Below are positions 12,473 through 23,891 of a stretch of 64,000 nt of DNA, one piece after another. Position 1 is the first letter of the stretch, and each line of letters opens with the position of its first letter. Origin of the DNA: Scolanthus callimorphus (lineage: Eukaryota; Cnidaria; Anthozoa; Actiniaria; Edwardsiidae); the NCBI GenBank assembly GCA_033964015.1, contig CM066912.1, forward strand, positions 16,403,399 to 16,467,398. Reading direction: 5' to 3'. The translations under genes were made by a program, and so were the position numbers. The notes beneath the pieces are model-generated. The model was not told the origin of the DNA and ran no database searches. It saw nothing but the letters and a program-made list of their open reading frames with translations.

Positions 12473-15036
12473 TTAGTCTCTTGTAGGGATTTTAGCTTTG
12501 ACTAAAGAGTCTTTAAGCGATTTCTCCTTTCTGTAAGAGACTATGGGTTGTTGCGTAAAGATTCTAGCGGTATAAGGTTGACCCGTTATAATGTGCCAGT
12601 GCTTCATAAGAATCTTTTTAAGATTCGGATTCGCCGGGTTAAATCTTGTGACAAACGGCAAGATTCGTGTGGTAGATGTTTTACTCTTTTTAAGCGCTTG
12701 TTTTCTGTCGGAGAACTTAATTCCAGCTAAAATGTTTTTTATGAAATCGCGAGGGTAACCGCGTTGAATTAGGCGGCTTTCAAAGTTGCGTATTTCGACA
12801 TTAAAGTTGTTTTCAGCTGAATTAGTTCTTAACAGACGGAGGCCTTCTCCTTTGACAAAACCCTTCTTAACGCTAAGAGGGTGACAGGAGGAGAAGTGCG
12901 TGTACTGAAAAGTTTCAGTGGGCTTAAAATGAGTGCGGACATCTAGGACGTTGGAGTCCATGAATCTTTCGCCTTTATAAACTTCGGTGTCAAGGAATGT
13001 GATGGTTTCTTGTGATAATTCGCAAGTGAACCTAATAGTAGGGTGGAAGTTATTCGCAAATTCTAGGAATTTTTGAATGTCTGCTTCCGGGATAGTCCAT
13101 ACTGCGAAAATATCATCAATAAACCGTTTCCAAATCAGCGGTTGGAAGGGACTGTAGTGGAGAAGCTTTTTTTCAATATGTGCCATAAAGATGACTGAAA
13201 AAGCAACTGCCATTTTAGTCCCCATCGCGATGCCGTGCACTTGTAAATAGTGTTTGTCGTTGAACTTGAAAGAATTCTCTTTCAGAATAAGCTCCATGAG
13301 TTCCCTAAGATATTCTGTAGGGATTGGTAGGTTGGGCTTATAGTGTAGTTCGTACTGGTGACAAATCACGTCCATTCCTTCATCCTGAGGAATGTTGGTA
13401 TAAAGTGAACAAACATCAAGCGATGTAAGAAAGGCTGAATCGGGAATAATTGAATCCTCGACAAAGTCAATAAAGTGCGTGGTGTCTTTAAGATAAGACG
13501 GCTGTTTTTGCGCTATCGGTTGTAGAATTGAATCTACAAAGGACGAAATTCGCTCGGTAGGGCCCCCAGTTCCTGATACAATCGGCCTGCCTACCGGTAT
13601 TTTTTGTGAATTTTTGTAAGAGTATAAAATTCAGGTATTCTGGTAGGTTTTTGACCGTTGTTCAACCACTTGTGTGTCATTTTGTCTATGTAGCCTTCGG
13701 CCCGTAGTTTGTTGACTACTTTAGAGACCTTTTTGGCGGTTATTTCTACTATAGGATCGGAGAGCGGTTTATAAAACTTCTCGTCGAGAAGTTGGTCGGT
13801 GCCCTCTTTAATTTTAGCAGAAGTATTAAGAATGACTGTAGTGGAACCCTTATCAGCTTTTTTAATGTTAATGTCTCTGTTTGTTTTGAGATCATTAAGT
13901 GCCCTTCTTTCGCCGCCGGTAATATTATCCTTCTGCGGTGAAAACACTGCATTTGCTAATTCCGATTTAGTAAGTTCTAAATATGTCTCCAGTGCCACAG
14001 AAGGCTGTGGTGGCGGTCGCCATGAAGATTTAACGTAGAACTTATGGGTTTTAGAGGTGGAATCAGCATATTTGTATTGCAGGCGCATAGTGCGGGCGAA
14101 AGTGTCGAAATCCTTTAACAAAGGTTTCTTAGAAGCTGGTATGGGTGGAGTAGGGATAAATTTTAGCCCTTTGGAGAGTAGACGCATTTCATCGGTTGAC
14201 AAGACTTTAGCAGACATATTTTTAATATGTTTATAATTGGGTGTCTTATCGTGTTTCTTAAGCGTGCGTCTATGGGAGCGAAGGCTCGACCTATAGAGAG
14301 TGCGCGATTTGCGGGCCGGTTTTGGTGAGTCATAGAAAGGGACAAATTCATACAGTTCATCTCTTACTTTATTCGATTTGTCAAAATCAAATGTTTTACA
14401 AGAGCTTTTTAAACTATACAAAAGAGTCTGTAACTCTGAGAACTTGGCCTGCATCGTTGTTAGGTCTGGTTGCGCTGGCTGTTTGCTGGTGGGTTTACGG
14501 GTTCGTCTGAACTGAGATCGGCTAGCGGCGGACTCGGCAGTGGTGTGGACTTTTCTCTGGTGGTCAGGATTGGGGAGCAGTCTAGTTTTCTCTTTGAGGG
14601 AGCGGATGCTTGCCTCGTCAGATAAAATGTTCTGCTCTTGTTGGCGAACCATCAGGGTCAACAGCTTCTGCTCTGCGTCGCGGCAGATCTTGTTCATCTC
14701 AGCCTGGAAAGACTGGTCTTGCCTGATGTGGGGCCTGGGCTTGAACTGCAGGCCGATAGGGCAGGTAGACTTTTTGACGAACTCTTTCAGGAAAGCCAAG
14801 GATTTGGTAGCTTTAGCCTTTCTCGTCTGTAAACTGGCTAGCTTGTTTCTGAGGCTTTTCTGTTCTTCTGTCAAGCGAGGTCTCTTTGCTGATGGCTCTG
14901 CTGTGAGGACACTAGGGTCTTCTGGTGCTGGCCGTTTTACGGGAGACTGGACTGGTGACAGCGTGGGCTCGGAGGAACACATTTCTGTCAGGGCGGCTGC
15001 TAGGAGTTCATCGTCAGATGTTAAGTTGCAAGCCAT
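12473..15036 (-). pseudogene. Penelope-like reverse transcriptase copy 2, one-base frameshift
   Basis: Same protein as copy 1 with start at 15036 and stop at 12473. One T is missing from the run at 13600-13605 (six Ts instead of seven). This cuts the frame after about residue 478, before the SLDV and FIDD motifs, so no active transcriptase can be made from this copy without frameshifting. The second half is open from about 13600 to 12473. Elsewhere it matches copy 1 except for a single Lys-to-Arg difference shared with copy 3. A homopolymer loss in a near-identical array could be an assembly or read error. Confidence 0.85.
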
Positions 15037-15077
15037 TTCAGATGTTCTTAAAGAACAATTTTTCTAAGCTTTTACAA

Positions 15078-15115
15078 GACCGGTTTCGGTAACTTTAACA
15101 AGAAACCTTCTTCAG
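15078..15115 (-). ncRNA. Hammerhead-ribozyme-like motif, copy 2
   Basis: An identical copy of the motif at 11899-11936, shifted by 3179 bp: CTGAAGA, short stem II, GAAA, ACCGGTC. Having one per tandem unit fits a ribozyme that would cut multimeric transcripts of the array into unit lengths. Confidence 0.5.
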
Positions 15116-15651
15116 TTGTGGGCTTAGTTGCTAACGAGAGCCTCGGTTAGCGGCAAGTGACGGACTGTAGCGGAGAGCCGGTTTTTATACCCTGGGTCGG
15201 ATCAAAATGTAGAATCTTTTTGTTGTGGGAACTAGTCGGTGGTTGGCTGCGAGGACTACATTGTAGTCAGGAACAAAAGGCGGGATTTTGTGGACCGCGT
15301 CGGTTTGTTTAGGGTTAGCCATCTTTTGTTTGCGGGAAACAAAGAGCGGCAGGACCCGAAGTGAGATGACACGGTATTCTAATTAGGGCCTTTGTTCTAA
15401 GAGCCAAGAGCTAAAAATGCAGGATTTTATGCAAAATACCTGATTTTTGCTCTTTTTCGACTTGTTCAGCAGTTTTATGTTGGCAAAGGCGGACTGGTAA
15501 AAAAAGTCCTGTTGCCTGGCTCAAATGTAGGTTTACGAGTAGCGTAAGGGTTACAGGGGCTAGTGGAGTTTAAGACCGAAGTCTAAGTCAAGTACATGTT
15601 ATAAATATTGCCTACAGCCCACTAGCTACATTTGTAATAAAACTGCGAAGA

Positions 15652-18215
15652 TTAGTCTCTTGTAGGGATTTTAGCTTTGACTAAAGAGTCTTTAAGCGAT
15701 TTCTCCTTTCTGTAAGAGACTATGGGTTGTTGCGTAAAGATTCTAGCGGTATAAGGTTGACCCGTTATAATGTGCCAGTGCTTCATAAGAATCTTTTTAA
15801 GATTCGGATTCGCCGGGTTAAATCTTGTGACAAACGGCAAGATTCGTGTGGTAGATGTTTTACTCTTTTTAAGCGCTTGTTTTCTGTCGGAGAACTTAAT
15901 TCCAGCTAAAATGTTTTTTATGAAATCGCGAGGGTAACCGCGTTGAATTAGGCGGCTTTCAAAGTTGCGTATTTCGACATTAAAGTTGTTTTCAGCTGAA
16001 TTAGTTCTTAACAGACGGAGGCCTTCTCCTTTGACAAAACCCTTCTTAACGCTAAGAGGGTGACAGGAGGAGAAGTGCGTGTACTGAAAAGTTTCAGTGG
16101 GCTTAAAATGAGTGCGGACATCTAGGACGTTGGAGTCCATGAATCTTTCGCCTTTATAAACTTCGGTGTCAAGGAATGTGATGGTTTCTTGTGATAATTC
16201 GCAAGTGAACCTAATAGTAGGGTGGAAGTTATTCGCAAATTCTAGGAATTTTTGAATGTCTGCTTCCGGGATAGTCCATACTGCGAAAATATCATCAATA
16301 AACCGTTTCCAAATCAGCGGTTGGAAGGGACTGTAGTGGAGAAGCTTTTTTTCAATATGTGCCATAAAGATGACTGAAAAAGCAACTGCCATTTTAGTCC
16401 CCATCGCGATGCCGTGCACTTGTAAATAGTGTTTGTCGTTGAACTTGAAAGAATTCTCTTTCAGAATAAGCTCCATGAGTTCCCTAAGATATTCTGTAGG
16501 GATTGGTAGGTTGGGCTTATAGTGTAGTTCGTACTGGTGACAAATCACGTCCATTCCTTCATCCTGAGGAATGTTGGTATAAAGTGAACAAACATCAAGC
16601 GATGTAAGAAAGGCTGAATCGGGAATAATTGAATCCTCGACAAAGTCAATAAAGTGCGTGGTGTCTTTAAGATAAGACGGCTGTTTTTGCGCTATCGGTT
16701 GTAGAATTGAATCTACAAAGGACGAAATTCGCTCGGTAGGGCCCCCAGTTCCTGATACAATCGGCCTGCCTACCGGTATTTTTTTGTGAATTTTTGTAAG
16801 AGTATAAAATTCAGGTATTCTGGTAGGTTTTTGACCGTTGTTCAACCACTTGTGTGTCATTTTGTCTATGTAGCCTTCGGCCCGTAGTTTGTTGACTACT
16901 TTAGAGACCTTTTTGGCGGTTATTTCTACTATAGGATCGGAGAGCGGTTTATAAAACTTCTCGTCGAGAAGTTGGTCGGTGCCCTCTTTAATTTTAGCAG
17001 AAGTATTAAGAATGACTGTAGTGGAACCCTTATCAGCTTTTTAATGTTAATGTCTCTGTTTGTTTTGAGATCATTAAGTGCCCTTCTTTCGCCGCCGGTA
17101 ATATTATCCTTCTGCGGTGAAAACACTGCATTTGCTAATTCCGATTTAGTAAGTTCTAAATATGTCTCCAGTGCCACAGAAGGCTGTGGTGGCGGTCGCC
17201 ATGAAGATTTAACGTAGAACTTATGGGTTTTAGAGGTGGAATCAGCATATTTGTATTGCAGGCGCATAGTGCGGGCGAAAGTGTCGAAATCCTTTAACAA
17301 AGGTTTCTTAGAAGCTGGTATGGGTGGAGTAGGGATAAATTTTAGCCCTTTGGAGAGTAGACGCATTTCATCGGTTGACAAGACTTTAGCAGACATATTT
17401 TTAATATGTTTATAATTGGGTGTCTTATCGTGTTTCTTAAGCGTGCGTCTATGGGAGCGAAGGCTCGACCTATAGAGAGTGCGCGATTTGCGGGCCGGTT
17501 TTGGTGAGTCATAGAAAGGGACAAATTCATACAGTTCATCTCTTACTTTATTCGATTTGTCAAAATCAAATGTTTTACAAGAGCTTTTTAAACTATACAA
17601 AAGAGTCTGTAACTCTGAGAACTTGGCCTGCATCGTTGTTAGGTCTGGTTGCGCTGGCTGTTTGCTGGTGGGTTTACGGGTTCGTCTGAACTGAGATCGG
17701 CTAGCGGCGGACTCGGCAGTGGTGTGGACTTTTCTCTGGTGGTCAGGATTGGGGAGCAGTCTAGTTTTCTCTTTGAGGGAGCGGATGCTTGCCTCGTCAG
17801 ATAAAATGTTCTGCTCTTGTTGGCGAACCATCAGGGTCAACAGCTTCTGCTCTGCGTCGCGGCAGATCTTGTTCATCTCAGCCTGGAAAGACTGGTCTTG
17901 CCTGATGTGGGGCCTGGGCTTGAACTGCAGGCCGATAGGGCAGGTAGACTTTTTGACGAACTCTTTCAGGAAAGCCAAGGATTTGGTAGCTTTAGCCTTT
18001 CTCGTCTGTAAACTGGCTAGCTTGTTTCTGAGGCTTTTCTGTTCTTCTGTCAAGCGAGGTCTCTTTGCTGATGGCTCTGCTGTGAGGACACTAGGGTCTT
18101 CTGGTGCTGGCCGTTTTACGGGAGACTGGACTGGTGACAGCGTGGGCTCGGAGGAACACATTTCTGTCAGGGCGGCTGCTAGGAGTTCATCGTCAGATGT
18201 TAAGTTGCAAGCCAT
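15652..18215 (-). pseudogene. Penelope-like reverse transcriptase copy 3, one-base frameshift
   Basis: Third copy, starting at 18215 and ending at 15652. It has the normal seven Ts at 16779-16785 but only five Ts (instead of six) at 17038-17042. The frame therefore breaks near residue 393, at KADKGSTT. The downstream half is open from about 17036 and includes all catalytic motifs. The two broken copies thus carry different lesions, so they did not inherit one ancestral break. The same caution about homopolymer errors applies. Confidence 0.85.
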
Positions 18216-18256
18216 TTCAGATGTTCTTAAAGAACAATTTTTCTAAGCTTTTACAA

Positions 18257-18293
18257 GACCGGTTTCGGTAACTTTAACAAGAAACCTTCTTCA
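18257..18293 (-). ncRNA. Truncated hammerhead-like motif, copy 3
   Basis: The GAAA, stem II and most of CTGAAGA are present, but the array ends at 18293. The first core base is replaced by flanking sequence (TTGAAGA instead of CTGAAGA), and the spacer seen upstream of the other copies is absent. C3 of the hammerhead core is essential in known ribozymes, so this copy should be inactive. Confidence 0.4.
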
Positions 18294-18452
18294 AATATGG
18301 ATCGCTTGACCTTTTACGGTCTCTTTCCCTCCAAAAATTGAAATATAATTTTGATTTATTCCTTACTTGCAAGCTTTTATAAAACATAAACCATCGTACC
18401 GGACCTCAATTTGCTATCAAAATACACTCGATTATCACTGGTTTAAGAAGAG

Positions 18453-20273
18453 ATGGGGAAGTTTCGAGACCATACATTAGAGGAGAAGAGAAAGCTTCGA
18501 AACGCAAGGCAAAAGAGAAAACGACGGACAAGATTTGAAGAGCGAAAGATTCAAGAGAAGGCTATCTATACCAATCTCAAACAAAATCTCGATCGACAAA
18601 CGAAAATTGCAAGCAATTATATTACAAAATGGAAAGGCAAGTGCCTTGAAAATGCAAAATTAAAGGAGATGATAAAATTCTCCCACAAAAAGGTAAGAAC
18701 ATTAAAATATCACTATTTTCACATTTAAGGCCCTCTAATTTAATGCCCTCTAATTGATTAAGGCCGCCACGATTTGATGAAATTTCCTAAACCTTTTGGA
18801 AGCAGATTTATACCAATTCGGTAGATTGGTTTCTGGAAACCTGTCAACATTGTAGATTTCTCGGAGGTGTGTGTGAGTTTTTTTGGGGGACCCCTATTTT
18901 TTTGAGCGGTGGGTGCTCAGTGGGAACTTTCGATTTTACCTAAAATGGCATCGCTTAGTTGATTTTCCCTCAAATTTTACCCCATAAAAAGGTACCAGAG
19001 GCCTGATTTTGAACCCTGAAAGGTATGAGGAGCACCCCCGCCCAAAAAGTAGGAGAGTCCCCACCAGGACATTTCCCCAATAAATAATGATAAATAAGAA
19101 AACAAAACGACAAAAGCTAAACTTTGCACACACAATGCAACGTTTAGTGTTTTCTTCTTCTAAATATGTAACTGCATTTTGCAACACCCTATTTCAACTC
19201 TGGGTGATTTAATCAAAATACAAATCACTATATGGTGCATTTAAAATGCCAGGAGGGGTAGGAGATCTGGCTCTTTTTGGAATCTTGGTATTTTTATTGT
19301 CTGAAGTCTGAGCTGCTGTGACTGTATGATCATCTCATAAATTACTTTAATTCACAGAGAATTTCACCATCAACTTGTTTCTTCGGCATTATAGATATCT
19401 CTTCAAAATATTTGTGACAATTTCATTGGTAGGACATTGATATGTGAATTTACAATTTGGTGCAGAATTCTTATGCTATCTACTGTTTCTTGTCAGGTAA
19501 CATTGTCAGGATACCAGTCATCCAAATCCAGACTGACTGGAAGCACTATAAATAGAATTGCAAGAAGTGATGTTGGTTGTGAATACAAACCCATATGTTT
19601 AGGAGAAGGCACATTTGGAAAATGTTTTTTGAAGTCATACAAGCGTCTGGATATTTGTGTCGTTGAAAACCAGCTAGGAGAATATAGCAGTGCTGATGAT
19701 ATAATTAGAGAAGCACAAATTATGCAAGCACCGTGTCATCCAAACATTCCAACAATTCTTGGAGTTCAGTTGGAAATACAACCTTATGGAATCATTATGG
19801 AATTTATTGGCATTGGTCAACAGTCATCAACTGTACATAGCCTTTTGAGAAGCAAAACCCTCACCTCACAAGAATGGATAATTGTGACCTACAATGTTGC
19901 AGATGCATTAAACCACATGCACAAAACTGGATTTCTACACTGTGACTTAAAAAGCAACAATATCTTAGTGTGCAAGAAAGTAGGTTATATTATTGATTTT
20001 GGCAAGGCATGTCATATCAACTCTCCACCAGCAAAGAAGTACAAGTCAAAATATGCTCATATTGCCCCTGAAGTGTTAATGGGTTCTCCTTGTAGCAAGC
20101 GCAGTGATATATATTCTTTTGGAACTGTCCTCCTAAAGATTGGGCAAAGTTTTAATATAAGGGCTTGTATAGATTTAGCTCAGCAGTGCCTTAATGCCAA
20201 TCCATGCTCCAGGCCAGCTCTGACAGGAATTTTATCTTCTCTTTCTAGTCATATTGTACATGTATGTAAATGA
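18453..20273 (+). CDS. Two-exon protein-kinase-like gene lacking the beta-3 lysine
   Basis: Exon 1 (18453-18692) ends at AAAAAG|GTAAGA and exon 2 (19497-20273) begins after TTTCTTGTCAG, both in phase 0, giving about 338 aa. Residues 1-80 are very basic (RNARQKRKRR) and likely helical or coiled, possibly a nuclear signal. The kinase fold follows: glycine loop GEGTFGKC, HCDLKSNNILV (the HRD position with Cys in place of Arg and the catalytic Asp kept), DFGKA, APEVL and SDIYSFG. The strand that should hold the ATP-anchoring Lys reads DICVVENQL, with Glu/Asn in its place. It is therefore either a pseudokinase or an enzyme with a displaced Lys. The layout resembles TKL-type kinases. It is flanked by mobile elements on both sides, and several such genes may exist. 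I do not assign a substrate. Confidence 0.65.
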
Positions 20274-21780
20274 ATGGCAGTGTGAAGTATAATTTCCATC
20301 TATGATGCACTGTTCATGATACAGGGTTTCAGGAGCAATGTTAATAGGTGTAGGTTGCACGATTGTACACATTTCCCAAAAGGCCATTTTGTAGCATATG
20401 ATGTTAGCCTGCCTACAAGAAAAAAAACATTTCTGAAAAATGAATGTTAATAACATTTAAGGGTCGGTGCAAGAACCATGTAAGTGATGTTATCACCATG
20501 ATTTTTTTCACACAACATTTCACTCAAACATGCACTCACCCTTCATTTGTTTTAACATGTTTTAAAGATATTGATAGGCAATGAAGCCTGCATGCTAGAT
20601 ACATGAAACATCTGTAAATGTATATTTTAAAATTAAAAAAATTAATATCAAATGGGATATCTCCCTTTGGAGAGTATCTCACTTTGCTGTGTCTGTGTAT
20701 TTTCTTTTCCTAGTGAAATGCTTGGTTTTATTTTCAAACATTTTCAAATTCAACTACACCCTTGGAGAAATCCACTAGAATAGAAACTCATCTTTGTTTA
20801 AATTTCAGTGGTAATGTTATTTCAGAGAATGTAATTGCTGATGTACAAGTGAAGGATAATTTAGCTAAAATCAGTTATACTATAAATCTGGCAACAACAA
20901 GTGCAAATGAAAATGGATGAAATGCAATATTATTATATGATTCTTTAAAAAAATGTCATACAATACAGTTTTGTATTTACCCACATATCATCTAGAGCAA
21001 AACAAGGGTTACTAAAACATTGATTATAAAAATGACTAAACGAATTTGCCAATCCACAATCTAAATATACATGTGAAAGTTCTTATAGACTGGTGAATGC
21101 TATTCCTGTTGTCAAGATGCTTCGTCTTTTAACAACAGGCTGCCAAGATGTTTCGTCTTTGGGCAGTAAAGCAATAATCCTTACTTATAAGAACAGTATA
21201 ATTTTTATATCCTAGTGCTAGCAATTTGGGAGAGGGAGGAGATGACAGTGCCTATAGGAATTCTTGAACAAGATTGGAATTGCATTTTACAGATGAGACA
21301 CTGCTACCTAAAAAAACTTATAGTTTGAAGATAACAAATTCTAGGTGATATTGGGTTTGTAAGACAGCACCTGAGAAAAAATATAAGTATTATTGGGCTG
21401 AATTCCGTTTCTCTTGCCACATTTTTACAGTAACTTATTAAGTTAAGCTCTAGTTAAAAAATATATCAAGCTTTTAAGATTTAAAAATCTTTCTATCGCC
21501 TAATATAAGCATAGCCAATACCAGCGATGCCAAATCCAAAGCTTTTTTGGGGAGACTCCCGCTTTTCAGCTTTTTCTCCCGCTTGAATTTTGGAGATTTC
21601 CTCTCATGTTCCCTTCTATCTCCCGCCAATAAGCTTATAATCGCGAATCTCCCGCTTCTAATCACTTGAGGTTGGCTGGCATCTCTGCAATATTTGCCTT
21701 AGAAAGCTTACTTTTTTCCAAAAGAATATCCAACCAATTACACACTGCCTTGTTCATTCTGATAAACCACACTTAAGTTA
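20274..21780. other. Noncoding stretch
   Basis: About 1.5 kb of AT-rich sequence between the kinase-like gene and the LTR element. I see no supported gene. The pair CAAGATGCTTCGTCTTT / CAAGATGTTTCGTCTTT near 21115 and 21152 is a short direct repeat. The left flank of the LTR element ends in CTTAC at 21781-21785. Confidence 0.5.
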
Positions 21781-21785
21781 CTTAC

Positions 21786-21898
21786 TGTTATGGTCTTCCT
21801 GTGGTATAGGATGCGCGCGCATGTAAAATAAACACGTGTGTTCATTCCGCCATCTTGTCTAGTTGTTGTTTTGGTTTGTCAGTCACGAGGACATGACA
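21786..21898 (+). repeat. 5' LTR (113 bp)
   Basis: Starts TGTTATGGTC and ends GACATGACA, with TG/CA ends. It contains GCGCGCGC-like and CACGTGTG stretches and an AATAAA (near 21827) that could serve as polyadenylation signal. 113 bp is very short for a gypsy LTR. Confidence 0.93.
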
Positions 21899-21900
21899 AA

Positions 21901-21918
21901 ATTGGCGACGAGTGCAGG
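21901..21918 (+). other. Putative primer binding site
   Basis: TTGGCGACGAGTGCAGGG-type sequence two bases after the LTR, in the position where a tRNA 3' end anneals to prime minus-strand synthesis. I did not match it to a specific tRNA. Confidence 0.5.
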
Positions 21919-22410
21919 GATTTTGAGATTTTTAACTCAGAAACAGTAAAGACAAATCTCTAACGGATCTCTAGCGGAAACTTGGACGATGCCAGACCAA
22001 GAAGCAGCGCCAGAACCTGTTCGAAACGTGGGGAAAGTTCAGAAGTTTGTAGTCGGGACAGACTTTGAAGCTTACACGGAACAGTTGGACTTTTTCTTTA
22101 TGGCAAACGGCATCAGCGATCCAAAACAAAAAAAGGCTGTTCTGTTAACTAATCTTCCCACTGATACCTACCAGCTGGTGAAGGATTTGGTCGCTCCAAC
22201 ATCACTCAAAGAGGATACGCTCACATATGATTCTATCGTCGAACGCCTTCAGAAGCAGTTGAAACCGCCGAAATCTGCTCTGGTAGCGAGGTAATATATA
22301 GATTTAGCCACTGGCTAAAAGCGGAGCTCCTGGTTATAAAATTTTCTGTGTGAATGAAAGGGATTCCCATGTGTACATGGTTACTTTAGAGTCTTCCCTT
22401 TTCAAGCATA

Positions 22411-23470
22411 AATGACATCATCGATGACGTCATATCACGTGACCACTTCATTTCGCTCATCTAACGACCTAGACTACACTACCAAAGTTTGGTTGTTTTA
22501 GAGTATTCCCTTCACGAGATATTAATTTTTCAAGCATAGATGACGTCATCGATGACGTCACATCACGTGACCACTTCATTTCGCTCATCTGGTGACCTGG
22601 ATTACATTACCCAAGTTTGGTTTGGTTTAGAGTCTTCCTTTCATGAGATATTGATTTTTCAAGCGTAGATGACGTCATCGATGACGTCATATCACGTGAC
22701 CACTTCATTTCGCTCATCTGGTGACCTGGATTACATTACCCAAGTTTGGTTGCTTTAGAATCTTCCCTTCACGAGATATTTATTTTTCAAGCATAAATGA
22801 CGTCATCGATGACGTCATATCACGTGACCACCTCATTTTGCTCATCTGGTGGCCTAGACTACACTAACCAAGTTTTGTTGTCTTAGAGTCTTCCCTTCAC
22901 GAGATATTGATTTTTCAAACATAGATGACGTCATCGATGACGTCACATCACGTGACCACTTCATTTCGCTCATCTGGTGACCTGGATTACATTACCCAAG
23001 TTTGGTTGCTTTAGAATCTTCCCTTCACGAGATATTGATTTTTCAAGCGTAGATGACGTCATCGATGACGTCATATCACGTGACCACTTCATTTCGCTCA
23101 TCTGGTGGCCTAGACTACACTAACCAAGTTTTGTTGTCTTAGAGTCTTCCCTTCACGAGATATTGATTTTTCAAACATAGATGACGTCATCGATGACGTC
23201 ACATCACGTGACCACTTCATTTCGCTCATCTGGTGACCTGGATTACATTACCCAAGTTTGGTTGCTTTAGAATCTTCCCTTCACGAGATATTGATTTTTC
23301 AAGCGTAGATGACGTCATCGATGACGTCATATCACGTGACCACTTCATTTCGCTCATCTGGTGACCTGGATTACATTACCGAAGTTTGGTTGCTTTAGAG
23401 TCTTCCCTTCACGAGATATTGATTTTTCAAGCATAGATGACGTCATCGATGACGTCACATCACGTGTCCG
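22411..23470. repeat. 128-bp minisatellite, about nine units, with paired CRE palindromes
   Basis: The palindrome TGACGTCATCGATGACGTCA recurs near 22541, 22670, 22798, 22926, 23054, 23182, 23310 and 23438, with a diverged first copy at 22412; spacing is 128-129 bp. Each unit contains two TGACGTCA sites (the CREB/ATF consensus) followed by ATCACGTGACC, an E-box. Neighbouring units differ by a few bases, with some in an alternating higher-order pattern (AAGCGTAG versus AAACATAG). Confidence 0.92.
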
Positions 23471-23585
23471 TGTTACAGCACCCCCCTTGTGGCATAGACA
23501 AAATATTCCAAGTATGGTTGTCTTAGCATGTTCCCTTGAGGAGATATAATTTTTTCTTTGCATACCACAGGGTTCCCATGTGTAC

Positions 23586-23632
23586 ACGGACGGACGGACG
23601 GACGGACGACGGACGGACGGACGGACGGACGG
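23586..23632. repeat. (GGAC)n microsatellite
   Basis: About eleven GGAC tetranucleotides with one interruption, inside the TA-target insertion. Confidence 0.95.
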
Positions 23633-23870
23633 CGTACGCTATAGGTTTAATACCAGAAAAATAAAGAAAAAATCATATCTCCCGAAGGGAAGCTTCTATA
23701 GAAGCCAAACTTGGACAAAGTTTCAAAGACCATAAGAGGAACTCTACACCAAAGTCACGTGCCCTTACGTCAACAATGACGTCATCAAAATGATCCATAA
23801 TACCCGTGACGTTCAAAAATCAACTCGATAGTATACTATACGTTTTTCCCTTAGGTATGGTGCTCCGCTT

Positions 23871-23891
23871 GCGCGGGCCTTCGGCCCGCGC
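23871..23891. repeat. GC-rich perfect hairpin near the insertion end
   Basis: GCGCGGGCC and GGCCCGCGC flank a three-base loop TTC, a 9-bp perfect stem directly inside the CAGGAGCTCCGC end of the TA-target insertion. Confidence 0.85.

Larger units (their letters stand above)
9241..18293 (-). mobile_element. Tandem array of a Penelope-like retroelement (2.85 units)
   Basis: Three head-to-tail copies on the minus strand: 9241-12420 (3180 bp), 12421-15599 (3179 bp) and 15600-18293 (partial). The copies are almost identical. The differences I found are one T lost at 13600-13605, one T lost at 17038-17042, and an A/G difference that changes one residue (K in copy 1, R in copies 2 and 3). Copies 1 and 2 each carry a 484-bp spacer upstream of the ORF. 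Copy 3 lacks it and stops at 18293, inside the ribozyme-like core. Tandem and partial-tandem arrangement is a known habit of Penelope-like elements. No clear target duplication is visible; CATGT is shared across the 9240 and 12420 junctions. Confidence 0.9.

Noticed and set aside
21474..21665. 63-aa minus-strand basic frame
   Set aside because: The region is full of CTCCCGC words on the plus strand that generate charged text on the other; no domain or splice support.
22380..23470. CRISPR-like array (regular palindromic units)
   Set aside because: Units are 128 bp with no unique spacers, lie inside a eukaryotic transposon, and have no cas genes nearby.
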